Source: Bacteroidaceae bacterium (GTDB taxonomy: Bacteria > Bacteroidota > Bacteroidia > Bacteroidales > Bacteroidaceae). Taken from it: DNA of 41,146 bases. Under the pieces are notes generated by a model, which made no database searches, was not told the origin of the DNA, and saw only the letters and a list, made by a program, of their open reading frames with translations. The translations under genes and the position numbers were made by a program. Numbering within the stretch: position 1 is the first letter of the stretch; the number at the start of each line of letters is the position of its first letter. Shown here piece by piece: positions 24,210-33,233 of this stretch. Location: positions 1-41,146 of the forward strand of contig JAGAAZ010000160.1 of assembly GCA_017614895.1 (NCBI GenBank), given 5' to 3'.

Positions 24210-26543
24210 ATGCAAAAGAATTTAGTGATTGTAGAGTCTCCTGCGAAGGCTAAGACGTTGGAAAAATTTCTTGGAAAAGATTATAAAGTGATGTCCTCGT
24301 ATGGCCACATTCGCGACTTGAAGAAGAAGGAGATGAGTGTGAGTCTGGAGGATTTTTCTCCAGAATATGAGATTCCTGCAGACAAGGAAAGCGTAGTAAA
24401 GAGTCTTCGTAATGAAGCTAAGAAAGCCGATACGGTCTGGTTGGCATCCGATGAAGACCGCGAGGGAGAAGCCATCTCTTGGCACTTGAGTCAGGTATTA
24501 GGATTGAATCCCAAAGCGGCTAAAAGAATTGTTTTCCATGAGATTACGAAGAGTGCCATTTTGAAGGCCATTGAAACGCCTCGCACCATTGACATGGGTT
24601 TGGTCAATGCCCAGCAGGCACGTCGTGTACTGGATAGAATCGTGGGTTTCAAGATTTCACCCGTTTTGTGGAAGAAACTGAAACCAAGTCTTTCGGCAGG
24701 TCGTGTACAGAGTGTGGCAGTACGACTGATTGTAGAACGCGAGAAGGAGATTGAGAACTTCAAGAGCGAGTCGATTTATAGGGTCAGCGCTGTCTTTGTG
24801 GTAGATGGACAGCCCATTAAGGCTACGTTGGCACATGGATTCAAGAAGGAAGAAGAGGCTGAGGCATTCTTGGCATCCTGCAAGGACAAGGAGTTTACGA
24901 TCACAGACATCGACAAGAAGCCAGTGAAGAAGAGTCCTGCACCCCCATTCACGACATCTACCCTCCAACAGGAGGCAGCCCGTAAACTCGGTTTCACAGT
25001 AAGCCAGACCATGATGGTGGCTCAACATCTGTATGAGTCGGGACATATCACTTACATGAGAACAGATTCTGTGAACCTTTCTTCACTCTGTCTCAACACG
25101 ACGAAAGAGGAAATCATCAAGATACATGGTGCGAAATACTCGAAGCCTCGTCAGTTCCACACCAGCTCGAAGGGTGCACAAGAGGCACACGAAGCCATTC
25201 GCCCTACTTATATTTCTGAACATGAGGTTTCTGGCAATTCGCAAGAGAAGCGTCTTTACGACTTGATTTGGAAGCGTACGGTAGCTTGTCAGATGGCGGA
25301 TGCAGAAGCAGAGAAGACGACCATCACCATTTCTGCTGATGATGTGAACTTCACTGCCACAGGCGAAGTGATTACGTTCGATGGTTTCTTGCGCGTGTAT
25401 CGTGAATCTTATGACGATGATGTGCAGTTGGATGAGGCTGAAGGATTGCTCCCAGCCGTGAAGAAGGGAGAACACCTGCAGATGCAGGAGATGGTGGCTA
25501 CACAGCGTTTCACCCAGCACCCATTGCGTTATACGGAGGCAAGTCTGGTCAAGAAATTGGAGGAACTTGGTATCGGCCGCCCTTCCACTTATGCACCAAC
25601 TATCTCTACGATTCAGCAGCGTGAATATGTGGAGAAGGGTGATAAGAAGGGTGAGGAAAGAATGTATGAGGTGTTGAAGCTCTCCAACGGAAAAATCAAG
25701 AAGTCAACGAAAAAGGAAATTGTCGGTAAGGAGAAGGGAAAACTTCTGCCAACGGATATAGGTACGGTGGTGAATGACTTCCTCATTCAGGCTTTCCCTG
25801 AGATTGTCGATTACAACTTCACAGCCAATGTGGAGAAGGACTTTGATGAAATTGCCGATGGAAAAGAGGATTGGCAACAGGTGATGCGTGATTTCTATGC
25901 GAAGTTGGAACCTATGGTGGATGCCACCCTTCAGGAGAAGAATGAGCATAAGGTGGGTGAACGGTATCTGGGTGATGAACCAGGTACAGGCAAGCCTGTC
26001 AGTGTGAAGATTGGTCGTTTCGGTCCGATGGTGCAGATTGGTGTGGCGAATGAAACAGAAAAACCACGTTTTGCTCAGTTGAACAAGGGGCAGAGTATCT
26101 CTACGATAACACTGGAAGAAGCACTTGAACTCTTCAAACTCCCACGTACATTGGGTGAATACGAGGGTAAGGAAGTGTCTGTGGGTACAGGTCGTTTCGG
26201 ACCTTATGTACTTCATTGCAAGAAGTATGTGTCCCTTCCCAAGGACGTAGATCCTATGAGCATTGACCTTGATGAGGCCATTAAACTGATAGAGGAGCGT
26301 CGTAAGGATGAGGCTGCAGCCCACCTCAAGACCTTTGAGGAAGATGCAGAGTTGGAGGTGATGAATGGTCGTTTCGGTCCTTATTTGAAGTACAAGGGAG
26401 CAAACTACAAACTGCCTAAGAGCATCAAGGATCCCAATAGCCTGACTTACGAAGAGTGTATGGCGATTGTGGAGAAGGTAGATAAGACACAAACGGAAGC
26501 AAAACCTGCTGCAAGACGTGGTAGAAAACCAGCGAAGGCATGA
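24210..26543 (+). CDS. topA: DNA topoisomerase I (TopA)
   Basis: 777 residues. A type IA topoisomerase that relaxes negative supercoils by nicking one strand. The TOPRIM domain has LVIVESPAKAKTLEKFLG (5-22) and SDEDREGEAIS (80-90). The QARRVLDRIVGFKISP segment (136-151) and SAGRVQSVAVRLIVEREKEI (162-181) are present, and the catalytic tyrosine is Y282 in ITYMRTDSVNLS. Three GRFGP-type C-terminal repeats (about 610, 665 and 710 onward) replace the cysteine zinc fingers of E. coli TopA. The last residues (RRGRKPAKA) are a basic tail. Its TGA overlaps the start of aroK (ATGA at 26540), which points to coupled translation. Confidence 0.97.
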   Translation: MQKNLVIVESPAKAKTLEKFLGKDYKVMSSYGHIRDLKKKEMSVSLEDFSPEYEIPADKESVVKSLRNEAKKADTVWLASDEDREGEAISWHLSQVLGLNPKAAKRIVFHEITKSAILKAIETPRTIDMGLVNAQQARRVLDRIVGFKISPVLWKKLKPSLSAGRVQSVAVRLIVEREKEIENFKSESIYRVSAVFVVDGQPIKATLAHGFKKEEEAEAFLASCKDKEFTITDIDKKPVKKSPAPPFTTSTLQQEAARKLGFTVSQTMMVAQHLYESGHITYMRTDSVNLSSLCLNTTKEEIIKIHGAKYSKPRQFHTSSKGAQEAHEAIRPTYISEHEVSGNSQEKRLYDLIWKRTVACQMADAEAEKTTITISADDVNFTATGEVITFDGFLRVYRESYDDDVQLDEAEGLLPAVKKGEHLQMQEMVATQRFTQHPLRYTEASLVKKLEELGIGRPSTYAPTISTIQQREYVEKGDKKGEERMYEVLKLSNGKIKKSTKKEIVGKEKGKLLPTDIGTVVNDFLIQAFPEIVDYNFTANVEKDFDEIADGKEDWQQVMRDFYAKLEPMVDATLQEKNEHKVGERYLGDEPGTGKPVSVKIGRFGPMVQIGVANETEKPRFAQLNKGQSISTITLEEALELFKLPRTLGEYEGKEVSVGTGRFGPYVLHCKKYVSLPKDVDPMSIDLDEAIKLIEERRKDEAAAHLKTFEEDAELEVMNGRFGPYLKYKGANYKLPKSIKDPNSLTYEECMAIVEKVDKTQTEAKPAARRGRKPAKA

Positions 26544-27061
26544 CACGTATCATTTTGATAGGGTATATGGGCGCTGGCAAGACCACAATTGGTAAGGTGC
26601 TTGCCCGAGAGATGGGACTCGACTTCTACGATCTTGACAACTATATCGAGGATCGTTTCCATCAGAAGATTCCTGAAATCTTTGCCGAGAAGGGTGAGGA
26701 AGGTTTCCGTGAGGTGGAAAGGAAGATGTTGCATGAGGTGGCAGAGTTTGAGGATGTCATCATCTCGTGTGGAGGTGGAACTCCCTGCTTCTTCGACAAC
26801 ATGGACTACATGAACACACGTGGTGAGACCATCTTTCTCGATGCATCACCACAGGTGTTGAAGGAGCACCTGCAAATGGGCAAGACCGTGCGTCCGCTCA
26901 TTCAGGGAAAGTCAGAAGAAGAACTGATTGCCTATATTGAGGAGTCGCTCCAGAAGCGTTTGCCTTACTATCAGAAAGCGAAGCATATCCTCCCAATAGA
27001 GGTGATTCACACCAAGGAACAAATCAAGAATTACGTCAACCAAATCATCGGTTTAATATGA
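26540..27061 (+). CDS. aroK: Shikimate kinase
   Basis: 173 residues, standard length. It phosphorylates shikimate with ATP in aromatic amino acid synthesis. Walker A GYMGAGKT (8-15), the shikimate-binding DLD (D31, D33), R57 in FREVE, the CGGG loop (77-80) and R118 in the lid (TVRPLI) are all in place. The gene overlaps topA by 4 bp on its left and speA by 4 bp on its right (ATGA at 27058), so it is the middle gene of a coupled three-gene run. I use aroK; some annotators would call the same family aroL. Confidence 0.94.
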   Translation: MTRIILIGYMGAGKTTIGKVLAREMGLDFYDLDNYIEDRFHQKIPEIFAEKGEEGFREVERKMLHEVAEFEDVIISCGGGTPCFFDNMDYMNTRGETIFLDASPQVLKEHLQMGKTVRPLIQGKSEEELIAYIEESLQKRLPYYQKAKHILPIEVIHTKEQIKNYVNQIIGLI

Positions 27062-28953
27062 GAAAATGGCGCATTGAAGACTCCAATGAATTGTACGGCA
27101 TCACAGGCTGGGGAGTCAACTATTTTCGTATCAACGATAAGGGAAATGTGGCAGTGACACCACGTAAGGATGGTGTTGAGGTCGATCTGAAAGAAGTGAT
27201 GGATGACCTTGCGCTTCGTGATGTCTCAGCTCCAGTATTGGTGCGTTTCCCTGACATCATCGACAACCGTATTGAGAAAACTTCCACCTGCTTCAAGAAG
27301 GCAGCCAATGAATATGGCTATAATGGAGGGAACTTCATTATCTACCCCATCAAGGTCAATCAGATCAGTCCTGTGGTGGAGGAGGTCATCAAGCATGGTA
27401 AGAAGTTCAACTTGGGCTTGGAAGCAGGTTCGAAGCCAGAGCTTCATGCGGTGTTGGCAGTCAATATGAACAGTGACTCGCTTATCATCTGCAATGGCTA
27501 TAAAGACCAGGATTACATCGAGTTGGCATTGCTTGCCCAGAAGATGGGTAAGCGCATTTTCATTGTGGTGGAGAAGTTCAACGAACTGGAAATCATCACT
27601 CGCACCGCCAAGAAATTGGGTGTGCGTCCTAATATGGGTATCCGCATCAAGTTGGCGGCATCAGGTTCTGGTAAGTGGGAAGAGAGTGGAGGTGATGCCA
27701 GCAAGTTTGGTTTGACTTCAGGTGAGTTGTTGACAGCATTGCAGTACATTGAGGAGAACGATATGAAGGATTGCCTCAAACTCATTCACTTCCATATTGG
27801 TAGCCAGATTACGAAGATCCGCCGTATTCAGAACGCTTTGCGTGAGGCGAGCATGTTCTACGTGCAGTTGCACAAGATGGGTTATGGAGTTGAGTTTGTG
27901 GATTGTGGTGGAGGCTTGGGTGTCGATTATGATGGCAGTCGTTCGAGCAACAGCGAAAGCTCAGTCAACTACTCCATTCAGGAGTATGTGAACAACTGCG
28001 TCTATACTTTTGTGGAGGCAGCCAATGCCAATGATATTCCTCATCCCAATATCATTACAGAAGGTGGACGTTCGTTGGCAGCCCATCATTCCGTACTCAT
28101 CATGGAGGTGTTGGAAACGACTGAGGTGCCAGCGATGCCCGATGAGTTTGAGGTGAAGGAAGATGACCACCAGCTGGCAAAGGATCTCTATGATATCTGG
28201 TGCAACATCAATATGCGCAATATGTTGGAGAACTGGCACGATGCCCAGCAAATTCGTGAAGAAGCTCTTGACCTCTTCTCGCATGGAATGCTTGACCTGC
28301 GTACCCGTGCAGAAATTGAAAGAATGTATTGGGCGGTAGCTCGCGAAATCAACACGTTGGTTCACACGATGAAGCATGTGCCTGAGGAATTCCATTCATT
28401 GGACAAGCTCTTGGCAGACAAATACTTCTGTAACTTCTCCCTCTTCCATTCGTTGCCTGACGCATGGGCGATTGACCAAATCTTCCCCATCATGCCGATT
28501 CAGCGCCTCAACGAACGTCCTGACCGCAATGCCACATTGCAGGATATCACCTGCGATTCAGACGGCAAGATTGCACAGTTTGCCACTGAAACGGGTGTGA
28601 GTCATTTCATTCCACTCCATTCGTTGGATAAGAAAAAAGGCTCTTACTATATTGGTGTCTTCCTCGTGGGTGCTTATCAGGAGATTTTGGGCGATATGCA
28701 CAATCTCTTTGGTGATACGAATGCTATCCATGTCACGACGGACAAGGATGGTTATCACATCAAGAATATCATTGATGGTGAGACCGTTGCCGATGTACTC
28801 AGTTATGTACAGTACGAGCCTAAGAAACTTGTTCGAAGCCTCGAAATCTGGGCAAAGCAAGCCATCAAAGAGGGTAAGATAACGCTGGAAGAAGGCAAGG
28901 AATTCTTGGACACTTACCGTTCAGGTCTTTACGGATATACTTACTTGGAATAA
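27058..28953 (+). CDS. speA: Biosynthetic arginine decarboxylase SpeA
   Basis: 631 residues, close to the E. coli SpeA length. A PLP enzyme that converts arginine to agmatine, the first step of the agmatine route to putrescine and spermidine. The PLP lysine is K99 in IYPIKVNQ. HFHIGSQITKIRRIQNALRE (about 245-264), DCGGGLGVDYDGSRS and ITEGGRSLAAHHS are the family's cofactor and substrate motifs. The C-terminal half has SLPDAWAIDQIFPIMPIQRL. Start MRKWRIEDSNELYGI is family-typical. It is translationally coupled to aroK, and the flippase gene begins directly after its TAA. Confidence 0.95.
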   Translation: MRKWRIEDSNELYGITGWGVNYFRINDKGNVAVTPRKDGVEVDLKEVMDDLALRDVSAPVLVRFPDIIDNRIEKTSTCFKKAANEYGYNGGNFIIYPIKVNQISPVVEEVIKHGKKFNLGLEAGSKPELHAVLAVNMNSDSLIICNGYKDQDYIELALLAQKMGKRIFIVVEKFNELEIITRTAKKLGVRPNMGIRIKLAASGSGKWEESGGDASKFGLTSGELLTALQYIEENDMKDCLKLIHFHIGSQITKIRRIQNALREASMFYVQLHKMGYGVEFVDCGGGLGVDYDGSRSSNSESSVNYSIQEYVNNCVYTFVEAANANDIPHPNIITEGGRSLAAHHSVLIMEVLETTEVPAMPDEFEVKEDDHQLAKDLYDIWCNINMRNMLENWHDAQQIREEALDLFSHGMLDLRTRAEIERMYWAVAREINTLVHTMKHVPEEFHSLDKLLADKYFCNFSLFHSLPDAWAIDQIFPIMPIQRLNERPDRNATLQDITCDSDGKIAQFATETGVSHFIPLHSLDKKKGSYYIGVFLVGAYQEILGDMHNLFGDTNAIHVTTDKDGYHIKNIIDGETVADVLSYVQYEPKKLVRSLEIWAKQAIKEGKITLEEGKEFLDTYRSGLYGYTYLE

Positions 28954-30411
28954 ATGGCAAATCTTAAAGGTTTAGCAAAAGATACGGCTATCTATGGTAT
29001 GAGTAGCATTGTGGGCAGGTTTCTCAATTACCTGCTCGTGCCACTTTATACGAATTACATGCCGAAGGAATCGGGCGATTATGGGGTGAGTGTGAACATA
29101 TACGCTTACACAGCCCTCGTGCTGGTTATCCTTACCTTTGGTATGGAGACGACGCTCTTCCGCTTTGCCAACAAGGAGGATGAGACGCCCGATACCGTGT
29201 TCTCCACAGCGATGAGTGTGGTGGGTACGCTTTCCGCTCTTTTCTTGGCACTCATCTTTGGTTTCATCACCCCGATCAGTGATATGCTTGGCTATGCGGA
29301 CCACCCCGACTATCTGTTGATGATGGCAACGGTGGTGGTGCTTGACTCCATTCAGGCGATGCCTTTCAGTTATTTGCGATTCCAGAAGCGACCGATTAAG
29401 TTTGCCTCGTTGAAGATGTTGTTCATCTTCTTCAATATCGCATTGAATGTGCTTTATTTTGTGGTGTTGGGAAAGACGGAAGTCTTTTATGTGTTCTGTA
29501 TCAACCTCTGGTGTACAGGACTCATCACGTTCTTCTTCATCCCCGACTTCTTCAAGGTGAAGTGGCATTTTGATTTCGCTTTGCTGAAACGTATGCTCAG
29601 TTATTCTTGGCCCATCTTGGTGTTGGGAATAGCGGGTGTACTCAATCAAACGGTCGATAAGATTATCTTTCCTCTTGTGTGTAGCGAGGCTGATGCCAAG
29701 GCACAATTGGGCGTGTATGGGGCTTGTGTGAAGGTGGCGATGATTATGGCGATGATTACACAAGCGTTCCGATATGCTTACGAGCCCATCGTCTTCTCGA
29801 AGGCGAAGGATAAGGACAGCAAGGAATATTATGCAGTGGCGATGAAGTATTTCATCATTTTCACGCTCTTTGCCTTCCTCTGTGTGATGGGTTATATGGA
29901 CATCCTCCAACACATTATTGGCGAAGAATATCGTGAAGGATTGGTTACTGTACCGATTGTGATGACTGCTGAGATTATGATGGGTATTTACTTCAATCTT
30001 TCTTTCTGGTACAAACTCATTGACAAAACCATTTGGGGTGCTTGGTTCTCTTTGACGGGATGTGCCGTGCTCGTTGCCATCAATGTCATCTTCATCCCTA
30101 AGTACGGCTATATGGCTTGTGCATGGGGTGGTTTCGCTGGTTATGCCACCTCGATGATTCTCAGTTATTTTGTGGGACAGAAACTCAATCCTATCCAGTA
30201 CGACCTTAAGAGCATCTTCACTTATATTCTGATTGCGGCAGTCCTCTTTGTCGCAATGATTTTCCTGCCTATCTCATGGCCTGTATGGCTTCGCCTGATC
30301 CTCAACACCATCCTCATTGCTCTCTTTGTGATGGAGATTATCCACAAGGACATGCCGCTGCATAGTTTGCCTATTATTGGTAAGAAGTTTGGCAAGAAAA
30401 AAGAGGTGTGA
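28954..30411 (+). CDS. Polysaccharide/oligosaccharide flippase family protein (Wzx/MATE-like)
   Basis: 485 residues with about 12-14 hydrophobic segments and a basic tail (IGKKFGKKKEV). The N-terminus LKGLAKDTAIYGMSSIVGRFLNYLLVPLYT is typical of the polysaccharide transport (PST) branch of the MOP exporters, which flip lipid-linked sugars across the inner membrane. It is a lone copy without glycosyltransferase genes around it, as often seen for the housekeeping copy in Bacteroidales; the cargo (O-antigen, capsule or glycan for protein glycosylation) is not known. It starts right after speA. Its TGA is followed after 2 bp by the left end of the GxxExxY inverted-repeat element. Confidence 0.88.
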   Translation: MANLKGLAKDTAIYGMSSIVGRFLNYLLVPLYTNYMPKESGDYGVSVNIYAYTALVLVILTFGMETTLFRFANKEDETPDTVFSTAMSVVGTLSALFLALIFGFITPISDMLGYADHPDYLLMMATVVVLDSIQAMPFSYLRFQKRPIKFASLKMLFIFFNIALNVLYFVVLGKTEVFYVFCINLWCTGLITFFFIPDFFKVKWHFDFALLKRMLSYSWPILVLGIAGVLNQTVDKIIFPLVCSEADAKAQLGVYGACVKVAMIMAMITQAFRYAYEPIVFSKAKDKDSKEYYAVAMKYFIIFTLFAFLCVMGYMDILQHIIGEEYREGLVTVPIVMTAEIMMGIYFNLSFWYKLIDKTIWGAWFSLTGCAVLVAINVIFIPKYGYMACAWGGFAGYATSMILSYFVGQKLNPIQYDLKSIFTYILIAAVLFVAMIFLPISWPVWLRLILNTILIALFVMEIIHKDMPLHSLPIIGKKFGKKKEV

Positions 30412-30413
30412 CG

Positions 30414-31010
30414 TTGGGCTCCTGCGCCACATTCTGTGGCTGGGAAAAACAATAATTACCAATAATTGACAATAATTGAATCCAATAATTAGTAGGTTAT
30501 GATGACGAAAGAAGAATATATGAAGATGTATGAACTGGTGGGAGCTGCTATGGAGGTATATAATGAGTTGGGCTTTGGGATGGAGGAACCTATCTACCAA
30601 GAAGCGATGGCGATGGAGTTGGATGAACGAGGTATTCCATACGTCAGAGAGAAGCTCTTAAATACTTTCTATAAAGGCAAACAGATGAAAAAGACATATG
30701 TGGCTGATTTTTTCAGTCAAGGAATGATCATAGAGTTCAAATCTGTATCTCAAATCATCCCTGAGCACCGTTCGCAGCTCTTCAACTATCTTCGTATCAC
30801 AAAATTACAATACGGCATCATTGTCAATTATGGTGAAGACCATTTTCATGCAGAACGTTATGTGTATGACGAAGAGACTAAACACTATGAGTTGTTGACC
30901 AAGAATAATCTCCACCACTATGTTGTAGAATAAATATTATTGGAACAAATTATTGTCAATTATTGGTAATTATTGTTTTTTCAAACCGCCTTGGCGGTGA
31001 AGGAGCAAAA
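30414..31010. mobile_element. Putative foldback element carrying a GxxExxY nuclease gene
   Basis: Left end 30414-30487 and right end 30936-31010 are inverted copies of one sequence of about 75 bp. Each reads inward as GCTCCT(G/T)C, a small hairpin, a purine stretch, then AATTACCAATAATTGACAAT (exact at 30454-30473 and, complemented, at 30952-30971), then TCCAATAAT. The end hairpins are GCCACA/TGTGGC on the left and ACCGCC/GGCGGT on the right. Only the GxxExxY gene lies between. There is no transposase. A TGACG occurs near both outer ends (30409-30413 and 31014-31018) but is offset by three bases on the right, so a target duplication is not proved. Confidence 0.65.
30499..30933 (+). CDS. GxxExxY protein, PDDEXK-like nuclease
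   Basis: 144 residues, usual length of the family. The name-giving motif is G27-MEEPIY33 (G-x-x-E-x-x-Y), followed by a PDDEXK-type core: D70 in YVADFF and E79-F-K81 in MIIEFKS. The sequence LFNYLRITKLQYGIIVNYGE (93-112) is a strong family match. This family is placed in the PD-(D/E)XK nuclease clan, but its substrate and role are not established as far as I know. All catalytic-type residues are present, so it should be active. The gene fills the space between two long inverted repeats (30414-30487 and 30936-31010), with about 12 bp on the left and 3 bp on the right, so it seems to be the only content of the element. The ATG at 30502 is an alternative start. Confidence 0.9.
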   Translation: MMTKEEYMKMYELVGAAMEVYNELGFGMEEPIYQEAMAMELDERGIPYVREKLLNTFYKGKQMKKTYVADFFSQGMIIEFKSVSQIIPEHRSQLFNYLRITKLQYGIIVNYGEDHFHAERYVYDEETKHYELLTKNNLHHYVVE

Positions 31011-31037
31011 GAATGACGAATATTATAAATACTTGAT

Positions 31038-33230
31038 ATGAAACAAATTATATTATTTTTGTTGTCTCTCCTTGCTTTAACAGCGAAAGCTGATGAAGGC
31101 ATGTGGGTGATGGGCAACCTTTCAGCGAAGACAGATTCGATTCTTCGTAGTTTGGGTTTGGAACTCACTCCTGAGGAATTGTATAGTACAGAGACTCCGT
31201 CATTGAACGATGCCATTGTACAATTAGGTGGTTTCTGTTCGGGTGTAGTAGTCAGCCCTGATGGTTTGATGTTTACCAATCATCATTGTGGTTTTGATGC
31301 CATCCAAGACCATTCGACCCCCAAGCATGACTATTTGAAGAACGGCTTCTATGCCAAGTCTTTTGAGGAAGAACTGCCCAATGAAGACTTGTATGTGCTC
31401 TTCCACATCAAGACCGTTGATGTGACCGACTTGATTATGAGTGCTATCCCAGCTGGTGTCGATGTTGCTCAAGCCAATTTCATCATTGATTCTGTTGCAC
31501 AGAAATTGATGGAGATGGTTGATTATAGTGGTAAAGGCATTCAGAGTGAGGTGAATGCTTTCTATAAGGGTAGTCGCTATTTCTTGTCTGTTTATCAGCG
31601 TTATGACGATGTACGACTTGTTTATGCCCCACCACAGTGCTTGGGCAAATATGGTGGTGATACCGACAACTGGATGTGGCCTCGCCAGACTTGTGATTTC
31701 AGTGTCTTCCGTATCTATGCTGACAAGGACAACAACCCTGCTGAATATAGCAAGGACAATGTGCCTTACCATCCTCGCAAGTATGCTCATGTCAGCACAC
31801 AGGGCTACCATGATGGTTCTTATGCGATGACCTTGGGCTATCCAGGCAGTACTGACCGATACCTCTCTTCTTATGGCATCGAGAGCACGATGCGCACGAC
31901 CAATGATGTGCGTTATCAGGTGAGAGGTGTGAAACTCGCTATTCTTGATGAGGCGATGAAGCAGAGTGATGCCCTTCGTATCATGTATGCCTCCAAGTAT
32001 GCCAGCAGTTCCAACTACTGGAAGTTCTCGCTTGGACAGAATACGGCATTGGACAATCTGCATGTCATTGACGAAAAGCAGCAGTTGGAGAAGGAGCTGA
32101 TGCAATGGGTGAAAGAAGATACGATTGCACGTGGCCGTTATGTGGGTGTGCTCGATTCCTTGCAAAGTTTCTATACATCGAACTACGAAACCCTTTATGG
32201 ACGTAACCTTTGGATAGAGTCATTCTATAGTGGTAGCGACATCTTCAGCTTTGTAGTGCGCAATCTGATGCGTTCCCGTGAGGATGATTTTCAGGAGCGA
32301 GTTGCCAAGCAGTATCGTGACATCGATGTAGCCACAGACAAGAAAGTCTTTCTTGCTCTGCTTCAGAATTATATCCAACATGTACCCAGCGAGCGTTTCC
32401 AAGTCAAAGAAATCATTCACACCGTTGATTCTCTTTGGCAAGGCGACTATGCACGTTATGTGGATGACCTCTATGCACGTTCTATCTTTGCCCGTCCTGA
32501 AGAGATGAAGAAGGTGCACTCCTTTGACGAACTCAAGGATGATCCTATGCATGAAGCAGCCATTGATGTGTTGGGTGCCTTCTTTTCCGTGTGGGGTTGG
32601 CGAGGCAATGTGGAAATCTATGAACGTCTGTTGGGTGACGGCATTCGTGAGATGAATCACGACCATGAATATTATCCCGATGCCAATTTCACGATGCGAC
32701 TCAGTTACGGACTCTGCAAGCCTATCGACTTTTCTGCGCAGCGAGAGAAGAGTCAAGTTGGCTTGAGCTCTTCCGAGTCGCAAGGAAAACGCATCGAAGA
32801 TGATTTTGCACCAGGCACCACAGGCTTGAAGGAAGAAGCTACCAGCATGATCACTACACCACGCTCCTTCCTCAACAAGCATGAGCAGAATCCAGACAAC
32901 TATGATTATCGGTTGATTGACCCTGTCTATAAATGGATGAAGAAGGGAAAATTCTCTCAGCAGTATATTGATAAGCAGACGGGTCAGCTTCCTCTTTGTT
33001 TCTTGACCACCAACGACATCACGGGTGGCAACTCAGGTTCTGGTATGTTCGATGGTAAGGGTCGCCTCATTGGTCTTGCCTTCGATGGGAACTGGGAAGC
33101 GATGTCGGGTGACATCAAGTTTGACAATGCCCTTCAGCGTTGCATCGGAGTCGATATCCGTTGGGTGCTTTCTGTGATGGACGATTACAGTCATGCCAAG
33201 CGGCTGATGAAGGAATTGACAGTTGAATAG
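31038..33230 (+). CDS. S46 family dipeptidyl peptidase (DPP7/DPP11-like)
   Basis: 730 residues, slightly longer than Porphyromonas DPP7 and DPP11. After a signal peptide (MKQIILFLLSLLALTAKADEG) comes a chymotrypsin-fold serine peptidase with the catalytic His in PDGLMFTNHHCG (74-85), the Asp in RQTCDFSVFRIYAD and Ser666 in TGGNSGSGMFDG. It frees dipeptides from oligopeptides in the periplasm, for asaccharolytic growth. The residue 18 after the Ser is Gly (AFDGNWEAM); in DPP11 an Arg here selects acidic P1 residues, so I infer DPP7-like preference for hydrophobic P1. The gene is bracketed by inverted-repeat elements ending 27 bp before its ATG and starting 3 bp after its TAG. No clear promoter is visible in the 27 bp upstream. 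Confidence 0.92.
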   Translation: MKQIILFLLSLLALTAKADEGMWVMGNLSAKTDSILRSLGLELTPEELYSTETPSLNDAIVQLGGFCSGVVVSPDGLMFTNHHCGFDAIQDHSTPKHDYLKNGFYAKSFEEELPNEDLYVLFHIKTVDVTDLIMSAIPAGVDVAQANFIIDSVAQKLMEMVDYSGKGIQSEVNAFYKGSRYFLSVYQRYDDVRLVYAPPQCLGKYGGDTDNWMWPRQTCDFSVFRIYADKDNNPAEYSKDNVPYHPRKYAHVSTQGYHDGSYAMTLGYPGSTDRYLSSYGIESTMRTTNDVRYQVRGVKLAILDEAMKQSDALRIMYASKYASSSNYWKFSLGQNTALDNLHVIDEKQQLEKELMQWVKEDTIARGRYVGVLDSLQSFYTSNYETLYGRNLWIESFYSGSDIFSFVVRNLMRSREDDFQERVAKQYRDIDVATDKKVFLALLQNYIQHVPSERFQVKEIIHTVDSLWQGDYARYVDDLYARSIFARPEEMKKVHSFDELKDDPMHEAAIDVLGAFFSVWGWRGNVEIYERLLGDGIREMNHDHEYYPDANFTMRLSYGLCKPIDFSAQREKSQVGLSSSESQGKRIEDDFAPGTTGLKEEATSMITTPRSFLNKHEQNPDNYDYRLIDPVYKWMKKGKFSQQYIDKQTGQLPLCFLTTNDITGGNSGSGMFDGKGRLIGLAFDGNWEAMSGDIKFDNALQRCIGVDIRWVLSVMDDYSHAKRLMKELTVE

Positions 33231-33233
33231 TAG

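Noticed and set aside
30409..31018. TGACG near both ends of the nuclease element as a target-site duplication
   Set aside because: The right copy is three bases away from the apparent element end and the left one includes the flippase stop codon; it may be coincidence.
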